Shown here piece by piece: positions 1 through 11,898 of a stretch of DNA of 64,000 bases. Both the position numbers and the translations under genes were made by a program. The stretch's first letter is position 1. Each line of letters starts with the position of its first letter. Below the pieces are notes generated by a model. That model worked only from the letters and a program-made list of their open reading frames with translations. It did not search any database and was not told where the DNA came from. Source of the DNA: Endocalyx cinctus (taxonomy: Eukaryota; Ascomycota; Sordariomycetes; Amphisphaeriales; Apiosporaceae); assembly GCA_001600455.1 (NCBI GenBank), contig BCKC01000002.1, positions 992,001 to 1,056,000 of the forward strand. Reading direction: 5' to 3'.

Positions 1-1714
1 CATGCAGGAGCTGAGTAGTATCGAGTGCCGATTGGTAAAAAGTATTAGGTCCGATTCCCAATAGCGCTAAGCGGTCTTTCTTCGTCTTTCTCCAGGTAAC
101 ACCATAACAGTTCACCAGTTTAGAAAAATGCACAGCTCGGTAACGTAACGCTATTCAACTTATTATTCAAATCTTGCAGCTGGACTGACACCCCATCCCC
201 CGCCGTGTCACCTCGAGCTTGGAACTATATGGTCGAGACCGGCTGGCTTATGCATGCTGACTCTCTTGCTAACGTAAGGAGATTGGGCTATGAGGTTGAT
301 ATAAAGCCATAAAAGTGCCTGGAAAAAATATTACGCTCACTTGTTTCGAAAGGTATCGAACGTAGAGGATTTTTAGGGTCCAGTAACTTGGACCTCGTCG
401 TCGCATTAACCCCCGTGGCTTATATTAAGGCCCTTCAGGAATAATGAAGTAGTACTGCCAGTCTGATTCACTACTGCTATTCATCAAGTAGTCAAAATTG
501 ACTCTTACAGCACATCTAATTTCATCCTTGATTCCATATGAACAGGTGTTGATTGTAAATAGTTGATGTATGACTATTATATGGATATTGGAGCGTGAAG
601 TAACACTCATTAATGAGTTAAAGACCGGTTATTTATAGTCAATACAAGCAGAATATCAAAATTCAAAAATAAATAATTCTCATTAATACGCAGCTCGATG
701 GCATAATCATTGATATCTAAATCCATAGTTAACTGTTATGGTATAATGGAGCTTACATGGCTGTATGCAGGTGTTGGAACGATTACGTCTCCAATATTAG
801 CCACACTGCCTGGCTCTTACATCCCAAAAATAGTTTCAACTGTAGAATATTTAGCTACAACAGCGTTTCTAGTTAAATGAATAAATAAATCATAAATAAA
901 AAGTCTTCTGTATCTACGTACTTGATCTCGCTGTGTATCTCCGTATATTGCGATGCGGATATTTAAACGACGAGTAAATCTGAAGGAGAAAGATTTGGAA
1001 AATGATATGGCAATTTGGAGAAAGTATAATAACTTAAATAATCGTGACGATATGTATGAATAGAAGAATGGACAGTGTGGACAACTATAATTTGGACCGG
1101 AAAGGGGGGGTTATTGAAATTTAAGTCTGTCACCTGAGAGTGCCACATCTCACTAGGATTGCCGAATTTGCCTATGGGATTTCCGACCTCCTGAATTAAT
1201 ATCACATGGACTTGGGAGAAAGGGAAAAAAAGGAATAAGGCAGTGTATCTCGTCACGAGTTTTCTGGGTCAGATATGTTCTAATTATTAATGTAGTAGAT
1301 AAGGCTTATTTTCAGCTACAGCCTCTTCACAGGAATCTAGGCTTGTGAGGCGTGCTTATGATGGGAGCTGTAGGCTGCTCAGCTTACCACTATTTTTAGC
1401 CCGCGGGAGCAGCCTATGCTTCAAATCATAAGACAGTAACCCTTCTAAGCAATTCCAGATGGTAATTGTCTTCGTGAGGACTCGTGGACCTCCGGCTCGA
1501 AAAGAAAAAGCAAAGCAAAAAGAGGAACACGATGGGCGTAATTGATTTAGGTATAAATAGAGACGGGAAGGATGAGAGATGTGGTTCTTGGCTGGACTGT
1601 TTAAGCATTCAATCTCATGTTTTCATTTCCTTAAATTTCCAATTTCTTCTTTTCTGGATTTCATATTTCCTATTCTGTCGATTTCCTTTTTTCTAAGTTT
1701 CCTATTTCGTGAGC
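1..1714. other. Gene-free left edge and promoter of the FAD oxidase
   Basis: I see no supportable gene here. Open frames such as 963-1256 (minus) are short, low in complexity and resemble no family. The last 90 bases before the ATG at 1715 are a strong C/T-rich tract, typical of the 5' leader of filamentous fungal genes. A TATA-like element lies at 1552-1559, and a TCG-N5-CGA palindrome lies at 21-31. Confidence 0.6.
1552..1559 (+). promoter_or_regulatory. TATA box-like element upstream of the FAD oxidase
   Basis: The octamer TATAAATA lies about 155 bp upstream of the ATG at 1715 and just before the pyrimidine-rich leader. That position suits a core promoter in filamentous fungi. This is inferred from motif and spacing only. 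Confidence 0.4.
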
Positions 1715-3535
1715 ATGTTGCATCATCAAATGCTGGTCGTCTGGGCGCTCTTCTTTGCCTGGGCTGTCTCTGCTGTGCCCGTATTGCCGGCTCACAGCGG
1801 TGAAGAGCTCGTGCAAGTACTGAAAAGAGTTTCTGATACCAGCTTGAATTTCTCTATGTCTGAAGAGGCATCCGTTGCATATCCTCCTTCATCAGCTTTC
1901 GAGAATGCTACACGCCGCTGGTCTAACTACGAGCCTCCCACATTTGGTGTTGCGTTCTTCCCGGCCACGGAACAGGATATTTCTGTCGGGGTACGTGATT
2001 CAGTGAAAAATCATCATCTATGCGGATAAACAAAACCTTACTTACATGTTCCCTGCGAACATAGTTGAAATACATGTCGGCAAAAAATATTTCGTTCCTC
2101 CCGGTGTCCGGTGGTCTTGGATATACGAGCACGTTGGCTAGTGTCCAAAACGGTGTTGCTATTAGCCTGCAAAAGTTCAGCCAAGTTACTTATAACAATA
2201 ATGACCAAACTATTACCGTTGGTGGCGGTGTTAACTTCGGTGCTATCTATACGGTAGCTCAACAAGCCGGTAGAGAATTGGGTTAGTAATTTTCTTTCTT
2301 TTGGTTGTTCTTTTCTTTTCCCCCCCTGCAGACTTCTTTATTTCATGGCCCACTTAATAAAACACAAAATTTTCAAGTCATTGATGATGCTAACCAAAAC
2401 AATTAAAACCAACAGCTCTTGCAAGTGCATGCCCTGGTGTCGGAGGGGTCACTCCTGGAGGCGGTCATGGATTCCTTCAGGGGAAGTATGGTCTCGTGAT
2501 AGACGAAATCATCAGCATGCGTGTAGCCTTGTGGGACGGTACTATCGTTAATGTATCCGCCACGGAAAACTCAGACTTATTCTGGGCTATGCGGGGCGCT
2601 GGCCAGAACTTTGGCATCATGCTCGAGTTCACTTTGAAGACTTGGCCCCAATCAAACGGAGGTATGTTCTACAACGCCGACATGTACTTCACCGACAGCT
2701 CGCTTGAGGGTGTTCTGGGTGTTCTCAACGACATTATTCCGACTCAAGATGCAAACCTTGGTTTTGATCTTGTGATGATCACAAATACCACGGCCAATAC
2801 TGTGAGTATATATTAGGTTGATACTATCATTATTTGATCCGCTGCTAATAACTTTAAACTTAGCCTCTGCTCTTTCTTGGACTTGTGTATTTTGGTCCTC
2901 AATCGGAAGGAGAGAAGTTCACAGCTCGTTTTGCCAGTTCGCAAAAGACAGGAATCCAGCGTTCGTCTTTGAATGAGACCGTAGCTCCGTGGGATCAATT
3001 ATCCGAGGTAGCTGTCGGTGGCTTCATCTCTACGGCCTGCAATGCCCCGGCAAACTCTAAGGCCGACGTGTACACGACTAACATAAAGTCCTTCGACATA
3101 CCCATGATGCGGCAGCTTTACAGCGCTTTCGGCCAACTAATCAAGAATAACCCGCTCGCGTCTAGGTCGAGTGTACTGTTCGAGATATTTTCTCAAGAGG
3201 CCGTGCAAGCCCAAGACGCTTCGCAAACCGCGTACGGAGATCGTAACGCTGACAATGTCCTCACGCTCATCCAAGGAGTATACACCGACGATAGCGTCGC
3301 CGCTCCTGTGGAGGCGTTTGGAAGGAAGTGGCGCAAGCAGTTGATTCAGCACTCTGGATATCCCAAAGAACATGTGTACATGAATTACGCTCACGGGGAT
3401 GAGTCTCTGCAGGCCATGTATGGGTACGAACCTTGGCGGTTGGAGCGTCTGCGGAAACTCAAGGCCAAGTATGACCCCCACGGCTTCTTCAATCACTACA
3501 ATTCGGTTCTTGGCACGGTAAAGCAAGACTATTAA
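1715..3535 (+). CDS. FAD-linked oxidase, BBE-like (PCMH-type FAD-binding domain), secreted
   Basis: Likely an FAD-dependent oxidase of the berberine-bridge/6-hydroxynicotine oxidase family that oxidises a cluster intermediate. Four exons fit in phase: 1715-1990, 2065-2281, 2416-2801 and 2864-3535, giving 516 residues. The ATG at 1715 opens a hydrophobic signal peptide of about 20 residues, so the enzyme probably enters the secretory pathway. The PCMH domain (about 60-230) contains SGGLGYT at 107-113 and a GGGHG loop near 180. The C-terminal BBE motif ends in YDPHGFFNHYN. In relatives the histidine of SGGHG binds FAD covalently; here it is Leu110. The second linking residue, a cysteine, aligns with Cys170 and is kept. 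It is the first gene of the left cluster and lies co-directionally upstream of the O-methyltransferase. The family call is firm; the substrate is unknown. Confidence 0.9.
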
Positions 3536-4724
3536 GGAAATGTGGGGATTGAAATCAGGGGTTGAAATTGACCGGAAAGATCCGGCAGCCTTAAATCCTT
3601 TGATGATGCAATCCATTTACGTCCGGTCCCGGTCTTACTACAATATATATTTCTTCTTTAACATATACAGGCGGATTATCGCATTATTTCTTATAGATAT
3701 TCTTTTATAGATACCTATATTGTAATTTATATATAGTCTTGTAAATTATTAGACTCTTAATTGAATAGTCGGCGTTAGCAGCCATATTGCTTGTTCACAC
3801 TATCGAATAGTATATGCGTCTTTAAACACAACCTCGTGACACAGAAACGGAGTTAAAATCAGTAGTGGGCCGCTGTATATTAAAGATAAGAGACTGTGCC
3901 ATACAATTAGGAGAACACTAAGACTTGCATAAATGTATGTCTCATACAGAGATTGAGAAATGCATTCCTGTGGCGTTGACTGAACTGCCAATCCTCAGTG
4001 TACCCCTCCGAAGGTAGTTGACGAGAGAAAATCCATACTTTTGCGTGTGAATAGGAAATCTGATTTGCACGGTTCCAACATTCACCTAATATATAGATCA
4101 TATGACTAAGACCGACAACTCATATTTAGAACTGAGCGTACTATTCTGATCTTGAAAGCGTCGTAATTATTATGGCTTATCTTCCTGCATGTGATCACCG
4201 TGTCAGAAAAAGGATCAAGCTTCAGGAATTCATGAATTTTCGGTACCGGCACAATGTAATCTGGCGGCATATGAGAAGTGCTTACGTATGACCTGCTTAC
4301 AAGATCGCCCTCGGGTTCTGCGTTTCTAGCTCGGCGACTCCTGACGCGTGTACCCGAAAGAATTCCCCGACGAATGGCATGAGCGAATGGATATACGCCT
4401 CAAAGAGAAGGAATTGGACAACGAACGTTGTCTCTCTTGCCGATATAGCGACAACGCGAGGAGTGGAAGACGCTTCATAAAGTGAATTATATTTAATTTA
4501 ATAACACTTAATCTTCCGTGCTGTGAAATGGCATTTCTTAAAATCTCGTCAGGTCAGATTGGCACCCATAGACATCTGTCAAGGTTCGGAAATTATCTGT
4601 TTCTTTTAGCACATATCTCATCGGGACAAATCTAGGTGGTTATAAGACCCCTGTCTCACACCACACGCACGGGCGAGTTGACTTGGATTTGCAGTTCGCA
4701 GAAGAAAGCTTACTAGTCACCATC
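3536..4724. other. Intergenic region with O-methyltransferase promoter
   Basis: No gene is visible. The sequence is AT-rich after 3600. A short inverted repeat, ACAACG at 4418-4423 and CGTTGT at 4426-4431, and a TATAAGA at 4641-4647 (78-84 bp before the ATG) could belong to the methyltransferase promoter, but neither is strong. Confidence 0.5.
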
Positions 4725-5885
4725 ATGATGAACGACACACGAACCCGCGATGGAATCCTGGAGCTTACTATGAGGACAAAGCAGGCCGTACATAGCCCTA
4801 GCAGTTTCATGACGGACTTACTCATCCAACAGCAGCAATATGCGTGTTTGGATTGGCTTTGTCATTTCGATGTCCTCACGCGGATCCCGATTTCTCCATC
4901 CTCGATCGCGTACGACGACTTAGCTCGTACTTGTGGTGTACCTGAGAGTGCGCTGCGGTCTTCGATAAGGATGGTCATCACCATGGGCTTCCTATGCGAA
5001 GACGGCCAGGGATATGTCACGCATAACACTCTTTCAGCGCCCTTCGTAGAGGATCCTTACCTCATGACTTGGATGTTACACATGGTGAACCATACGGTTC
5101 CGTTCATGAGGGCATTCCCCCAAGCCACCGAGAGGTTCGGGTCTTCTACCAAGACAAACGAGACGGCCTTCAACATTGCCTTCGGTACCGACCTCGCGTA
5201 TTTCCCCTATCTCAAGTCTAGGCCAGACCTCGAGACCGAGTTCGACTCCTACATGCGGAGCCAGTCCAAGGTCCACGGTGGTGCGAGGGTAGAGCATCTC
5301 CTAGATGGCTTCGACTGGGCCTCTCTCCCCGAAAACTCGCTGGTCATCGACGTTGGTGGCGGCAGTGGCGGCGCCTCTCTAGTACTCGCCCGAGCCTTCG
5401 ACAAGATGCATTTTCTGGTCCAGGACCAGGCCACACCGATCGAGAACGCGCAGAGCCAGAAGGCTGCGGCGGGCGGGGGGGACGCTGTCTGGGGGCGCGT
5501 CGAATTGCAGGTACACGACTTCTTCGGCCCGCAATTGGTGACGGGAGCAGACGTGTACCTGCTGCGGATGATCATCCACGATTGGCCCGACGAGCAAGCG
5601 GCTCAGATTCTGGGACACCTCGCGCGCGCCATGAAGCCCAAGAGCAGGATCTTGATCATGGACATGGTTATCCCTGCTCCCGGTTCGACCTCGATACTCT
5701 CCGAGGCGGCGTTGCGGGAGAAAGATCTCTGCATGATGCAGGTGTTCAATGCTAAAGAGCGGGAGACGGGAGACTGGTACAAGCTGATTCAGAGCGTTGA
5801 TCCGCCCCTAAAGATCAAAGCCATTAAACGGCCGGAGGGATGCCAACATTCTATCATTGAAGTAGCACTAGAATCTGATATGTAG
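4725..5885 (+). CDS. O-methyltransferase, plant-type/family 2 (SAM-dependent)
   Basis: Transfers a methyl group from SAM to a phenolic or enolic hydroxyl, most likely on the polyketide made by this cluster. It is an intronless frame of 386 residues from the ATG at 4725; the frame is open further upstream but without an ATG. An N-terminal winged-helix/dimerisation region (about 30-120) precedes the Rossmann fold. The SAM-binding loop VIDVGGGSGG lies at 207-216. The probable catalytic base is His285 in IIHDWPDE. The length matches fungal cluster O-methyltransferases (roughly 380-420). The gene lies between the FAD oxidase and the first P450, as expected for a tailoring step. The family is clear; regiochemistry cannot be read from sequence. 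Confidence 0.92.
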   Translation: MMNDTRTRDGILELTMRTKQAVHSPSSFMTDLLIQQQQYACLDWLCHFDVLTRIPISPSSIAYDDLARTCGVPESALRSSIRMVITMGFLCEDGQGYVTHNTLSAPFVEDPYLMTWMLHMVNHTVPFMRAFPQATERFGSSTKTNETAFNIAFGTDLAYFPYLKSRPDLETEFDSYMRSQSKVHGGARVEHLLDGFDWASLPENSLVIDVGGGSGGASLVLARAFDKMHFLVQDQATPIENAQSQKAAAGGGDAVWGRVELQVHDFFGPQLVTGADVYLLRMIIHDWPDEQAAQILGHLARAMKPKSRILIMDMVIPAPGSTSILSEAALREKDLCMMQVFNAKERETGDWYKLIQSVDPPLKIKAIKRPEGCQHSIIEVALESDM

Positions 5886-7249
5886 AATGCTATTTAAAAA
5901 GACATCTATTATAGATGAGAGTGTGACATTACACAGATGAAAATTATATATCTAAACAAATTAAACAATACAGATAGCTATCCAGCAAGTCTCGCCATTA
6001 TCTTTCCATTTCAGCTTAGAAATTGTTCCCTGTCGTATACATGGTTCAAATATTACTCCCCCCTTCTCTAGGATTCATTTTACGCCACCTCGAGTCCGGG
6101 AATGCTTCCACTAGTGATAATAGGCAACGTTTAGTAATGGAAGTAACACAGACAATCTACCTTTTAAACTCAAGAAAGTGTCCTCTTAGTTCTGCTCAAC
6201 CCCTGTCCCCATATCCGATACGATCGAAAATTTCGCAAAGCGAAAGAATCCGAGAAAAAGAAACCCCCTGTAGATCTGACGAGAGAGGGTTGCCGACCTC
6301 GCCCAACGTTGGATTTCTTACATGTCGTCCACGTCCGACCAATCACGGCGATCTTCGGGCATCCACCGAGAAGGCCACTACATTTGACCAATCACGGTAA
6401 TTTTTGACTCCCGGGCGGTAATTTCTCCACTTATCCGGACTTTCGGAATAATCTCGGCTTTTGCTTATTTTCTACCCAAGAATAAAGGGGCTGAGTGGCT
6501 TAGAGCTTTCCGATGAAATAATGGAGTGAAAGATGACTAGAGAAAATAGGGGCTACGACTGGCGACGAGGCGACGGTGGTGGTATTTATCAAGTCTTCAC
6601 CGTCGGGTTTAAGCCGTATATACGCTAGGGAGGCTCGTAACGGTTTGATCAAATTTTCGTAGACATATCTCCTTTTGACGATAATTAGCCTTCAAAAATT
6701 TCAGGGCGAGGGTAAAATACGGAATGTTTTACATCATTTCATAATTTATTTAATGCAATGAAAGCGAAAAAATGGTGAACAATGTATTCTGAATGCTTAA
6801 CTCACTGCACCGCCGTTTCTCGCGAAAAGACGGAAAAGGGGGAAGGGGAATAGGGGGTGCGATAATCAGTAATAACCTGATGAAATTCATGGAACCCTTT
6901 CATATGTACTTAGTCAAATGATTCCGTCATATTATGAGCTTCGATAAAACTCTCTTAACTCTTGCTAGCGTACTACAAGGTTCTAGCCTAAGTTTTGATT
7001 TTTGCCATCCCTTTAGCAAATGAAGTATCCTAATGTTCCTGTATGAGTGGAACTAGGTGTAAAAAGATGTGTTAAATGATAGTAGATGATATATTCAATT
7101 GGGTGCCAAGCTGCAATATGCACTAGGCTAGATCGTGAATGATTGAGTATTAGATACTATGCCAGTTCCAGGTACAAGCGTGGAATTATATCAGTTTTAA
7201 TAATTTCAGCTTCCCCTGGGTTAGATATCCCTTAATGATGTATCCATAT
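5886..7249. other. Intergenic region between convergent genes
   Basis: The O-methyltransferase and the first P450 converge here. Open frames at 6023-6400 and 6170-6391 overlap on opposite strands and have no recognisable domain. I see no repeat or RNA gene. Confidence 0.5.
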
Positions 7250-9082
7250 TTACATCGCAGACTTGTAGTTCTGCTCAATAATACCTGCCTTCTCGTGGGT
7301 TCTTGGTATGAACCTAACCTTGAAAGGTTTCGGGGCTCTCAGGGGATACGGGTCAAAAGCCTCGTCCGAGAGATTCAGGGGAATCTCATGCTCCTTCCCC
7401 CCGCTCCAGACGACACCGGGACGTATATCGAAAGCCCAAACCAAGCTAGCAAGGATCAGACACATATTATTCTCGGTGAACTTAATGCCGGGACATATAC
7501 GCCTACCGGCTCCGAAGCTGAAGTGGTCCCGCTCGTCGGGGTTCGGCCGTGCCGAGTAGTCGAGCGACGATCTATCGTAGTCGGAGTACCGCTCGGGCTT
7601 GAACTTATGCGGCTCCGGGTACTTCTCCGGATCGAAGTGCAGGGACACCGTGTTGACCGCTATGGCCGTTCCTTTCGGTATCACGATGTCCTTGTACGTC
7701 ACGTCCGCGTCCGTGAAGTGGCGGATACTCCAAGGAGGGACGGGACATAGGCGGAGGATCTCTTTCACGCACGAGAACACGTAAGGCATATTCGCCACGT
7801 CGTCCATGTCGGGCGCGCGCTCTCCCCCTACTACGCGTTCCACCTCGGCCGCCACTTTGGCTTGCGCCTCGGGGGTCGCCGCCATGTAGAAGACGAGGTT
7901 CACGACCGTCTGAATGGACGTATGGGAACCGGCTTCTACGAGCCCTCCGGCGAGCCAGGCGAGATCTTCGTCGCCCAACCCCTGCTGGTACCAATTGGCG
8001 TCGATCATTTGCGCCGCGTAGCAGTCCGGGGCGGTTCCGGCGGCCACTTGGTCCTTAAGGTTATTCCACGTCTTCATTTTCACCCAGAGGATAAACTCGG
8101 CAAGCTTCGTGGCCCTCTTTCTGGAGGGTTGAAGCCAAGTCGGGAGGCTAGCCAGGGGCGGGAAGGAGTCCTCTATGAACGCGCCCGCGCGCACGAGCCT
8201 CCCCAGGATCTTGGAGCTCTCTACCATATTGGTGATATCCTCGTCATCCTTCCCCAGAATCCGCTTCCCGTACACGGTCTTCATCATGATGGAGAAGATG
8301 GTCCGGCTGATGTGCTCCCGAAAGACGTAGTCTTCGGAGCTGCTGCGGAAGGCCAGATCGTAGAGAAGCTGACTGATCTCTTGCGTCTGAACGGGAAGCA
8401 TGGACGCCGTCATCCTAGGCGTCAAGAGATTATGGCATATAGTTCGGTATTTCCGCCATTTAGCGTCATATGGCATCGTTACCACTAAAATTCTACCAGT
8501 CAGCAATGGCGAACCACGATATTTCGAATGTTCCTCTTCATCCTTTCTTCCGCTCCCTGTCCCAGCTCTAGACTCAACTAGTGCGAGAGGACTCGAGACC
8601 GTTGACAGGAATAGGAATGAAGCGGCTGTCAGGATAGTACTTACTGCGCATCCCCCCCACGCACAATTCAGAAATTGGAGGCGCCAATTTCGACGAAGTC
8701 GCTACAGACTAGATCATACGATTAGCTGATGAGAAGATAGCTTTGACAGCATGTAATACTCGAGTCTTACCTGTTTGTCAAGGATTTCTTTAACGGCTTC
8801 AGGACTGCTCAGGATCACCCAGGTGTACCATCCTAGGCGAATCTTATACACCTCCCCATACTGCCCTGCCCATTCTCTAAACTTCTGTAGCGCATTTGGT
8901 GGGAGATCTAGTCCTATTCCCGTGATGAGGTTACCTCCGGGACCAGGGATCTTATCAAGTCGTTTATCCCTACCAATAGCCCAAGCAATAACTGCTAGGA
9001 GCGGAATCCCAACGATAACGAAGAATGCTTTGAGAGCTAGAGATCCGTTTGCTAAGGAGCTGAGATGTGTCAGAAACGCCAT
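7250..9082 (-). CDS. Cytochrome P450 monooxygenase (first of two paralogues)
   Basis: A membrane-anchored P450, probably at the ER, that oxidises a pathway intermediate using NADPH-P450 reductase. Exon 1 is 9082-8771 (104 residues, ending ...EILDKQ) with donor GTAAGA. Exon 2 ends at 7250, but its start is uncertain, between about 8577 and 8536, because several in-phase AG acceptors exist. Total length is about 530-550. Visible features are an N-terminal TM helix (about 15-36), the Pro-rich hinge, ExxR in KEILRLCP, PERY, and the heme loop FSFGAGRRICPG. The I-helix reads EAGSHTS where CypX-like relatives have AGSDTT, so His stands at the usual acidic position. It is clearly related to the second P450 at 16087-17813. 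Its start faces that of the DHA2 transporter across a 754-bp shared promoter. Confidence 0.9.
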
Positions 9083-9836
9083 TGTAATACTCGGGTTCCT
9101 CTTTTAGGATTTCAGCTACTTGCTCTAGTATCTTATAAACATTAATAATTATCTTATACTATTTTTACGTATTTATGTGGCTTCATACTTTTTTTATATG
9201 AATTCAGATAACGAGGGTATAAACCTCTCGCCTTTGAAAGGATATAAGCTCTTAGACAGGTCTCGGATTTAAGAGACGCGTTCTCACATCGGCAAGTCAC
9301 AAAGCCGACGATAAAGGGTCCAAGACAAGTATCGGGTACCCTCTCGGGTTACACAGATATGAAAGCCACATTCTTACTTGAGATGAGCAGGTCAATCATC
9401 CAAAAAAAAATTGTTTTCTCCAAACAATCCGTACCTGAGTCCACATTGTTGTGATTGAATGGTCTCACTTGCATATTCAGTTCGCTCTTTTCGTCTCCTC
9501 CCCTCTCTACTGGGTCAACCCTTAGTTCCTCTTTACGCGTTTACTCTGTCCCTCGACAGTGGTGATACCCATCGGATTCGCTCTTCAAGTGACCGATCCG
9601 GGCGTGCGTTATGCGTGGTACCGAAGTACCGATACATCGATACCTGATTACAAACGAATAGGGACCGGTGTCCTTTGTTTATTTCCCACTTGAGGCTAAC
9701 TTTCCATGCTTAAGGTCTAATTGCCGTATCTTGGCAATATTCAAAACAATTCCAAACCTCAAGGGTTCGAGTTTCTTACCCCCCACCCAGCTCAACTCAC
9801 CCACCCACTAATTAATTAACTTCCCTTCTTCTCAAC
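9083..9836. promoter_or_regulatory. Shared divergent promoter, P450 and MFS exporter
   Basis: These 754 bp separate the start codons of the minus-strand P450 and the plus-strand transporter, so they must carry both promoters. The stretch at 9331-9350 contains two TCGGGT units flanking a GGTACC palindrome. I found no TCG-N5-CGA palindrome in it. Confidence 0.5.
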
Positions 9837-11898
9837 ATGAACGAAAGAACAATTGAAGAAGAAGATTCATCGGCGCAGGCTGAAATCAGCTCAGGCCCGG
9901 CCACAATTAATACCCATGATGAAGAGATTCATAATCAGGAGAAGGGGGGGGAACAGGAGCAGCTAGCGGTGGCAGACGCACAGCCGTCGCAATATGCAGA
10001 CTTGAAGAGCGTTTCCTTCTGGCTTATCTTGACTGCCCTGAGCTTCAGTATATTCTGCGTCGCCCTCGATAACATTATTATCGCCACCGCTATTCCGCGA
10101 ATCACAGATGACTTTCATGCTATTAATGATATTGCATGGTTAGTATACTCTCTAATTTTCCCCTCCGCATTGCTTGGCTCTGCTTAATTACTAACGATGA
10201 ATATCACTATCTACTATTAAGGTATGGTTCGGGTTACCTCCTTCCCACGTGCGCCTTCCAGCTTCTGTCGGGGAAACTTTATTCGCGGTACTCGGCCAAG
10301 TATATCTTCCTGGGAGCACTGTTCATTTTCGAGGTCGGGTCTCTGATATCTGCCGTCGCTCCCTCATCTACGGTCTTCATCGTTGGCAGAGCCATCGCCG
10401 GTGTCGGCGCCGCCGCTCTGTTCACTGGGTCTCTGGTCATCGTCGCTACTCTCGTACCTCCCGAAAAGGCACCTGCGTTCCAATCTGTGAATGCGGCGAC
10501 CTTCGGTATTGCGTCGGCTGTAGCCCCGCTGGTAAGTCTTTTATTTCCTTCGTTTTTCTGGACTATATAAATATCTTCCTCTCCGTGGACTTGCGTGACT
10601 AAGTAAGAGATATGGGTGTGTATGAAAGCTGACTATCATAGATTGGTGGTGCATTCACGGATAACGTGACATGGCGATGGTGTTTCTATATCAACCTCCC
10701 GATCGGCGGTGTGTCGGCTGCGCTCGTCCTTTTCCTCCTGAGGATTAGAAGCCCACCGCACCAACCGATGCCGATCGGCCAACTCTTGAAGAGCTTAGAT
10801 CTTCTGGGACTTGTCTTCTTCCTGCCAAGCATCGTGACTTTTCTCTTGGCCATGCAATGGGGTGGAGTTACGTACGCGTGGTCTAATTATCGCGTCGTTA
10901 TCGTATTGGTCTTCTTTGCTGTTGGTCTCTCCGTAATTCCTTCTCGAGTAAATAGTAATAGGTTGCAAGATATGAGTACTGATAAAACGTCCATAGGTCC
11001 TATTCATAGCTTTCGTCGCCGACCAAATTTATATGGGTGAGAACGCGACAATCCCTCCGAGACTCGCCAAGCAGCGCACTGTCGCGGCCATCAGCTGGTT
11101 TAATATCTTCACGTTTGGCGCCTTCAACACCGCTTTCTATTTCATCCCCCTGTACTTCCAGGGTGTCAAGGGCACTTCAGCCGAGGCGTCGGGTATACGC
11201 ATGATCCCTCTCGTCGTAATACAAGTCATCGTCATCGTCTTAACCGGCATCCTTACCGCCAAATTGGGTCAATACATACCTTTCCTCATCGCCAGCGTCG
11301 TCGTGGCTTCGGTCGGCCTTGGTCTCCTCACGACCTGGCAAGTGGATTCGTCGGCTGGCATTTGGATAGGGTATCAGATTATCATAGGTGTTGGATTTGG
11401 GTTCGGTTTGCAGCTTTTTGCGACCGCAATTTCCACGGTACGTATTTCTTTTTCCGACTCTGCCCAACTTTTTTTTCATCACTTTACATTACCTAATTTG
11501 TGCAATTCACTAATTTTATTTTAACTAAAACTTGTCAATGTTCAAAGACTTTATCCGACCAAGACATCCCCACCGGCATGGCGCTCGCTACGATGGCGCA
11601 ATTCTTCGGCGCGTCCATATTCCTAGGGGTGGGTAACAACGTGTTCGACCACAAGCTGATTGGGTATATCGACGATCTCCAGATTCCGGGCTTGGATGGC
11701 GCCGCCTTTGCTTCGGCCGGAGCCACTACTCTCCGACAAATGGTGCCGGCGGAGTATCTACCGCAGGTGCTAGATGCTTACATGGAGGCGCTAAGATGGA
11801 CGTTCCGTATATCCCTCATCCTCGAGACTCTGGCCATCTTTGGCGCCCTCGGCATAGAGTGGAGGAGAGTTCGAGGTCATGAGAACAAGACGGAATAA
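9837..11898 (+). CDS. MFS transporter, DHA2 family (14 TM), probable metabolite exporter
   Basis: Likely a plasma-membrane proton-coupled exporter for the cluster product. Five exons fit in phase: 9837-10138, 10222-10531, 10642-10932, 10997-11437 and 11548-11898, giving 564 residues. The N-terminus (about 1-55) is polar and acidic. Family signatures are LDNIIIATAIPRITDDF at the end of TM1 and TWRWCFYINLPIGG at the motif C region, both typical of 14-TM DHA2 drug exporters. The third donor could instead be at 10951, which would add a few residues in a loop; the shorter form fits family spacing better. The last hydrophobic stretch (FRISLILETLAIFGALGIEW) is TM14. It shares a promoter region with the first P450. 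Confidence 0.9.

Noticed and set aside
963..1256. 97-residue minus-strand frame near the left edge
   Set aside because: Low-complexity aromatic/His-rich translation with no family resemblance and no supporting signals.
4418..4431. ACAACG-AA-CGTTGT inverted repeat as an operator
   Set aside because: A single short palindrome with no second copy in other cluster promoters; not enough to call a site.
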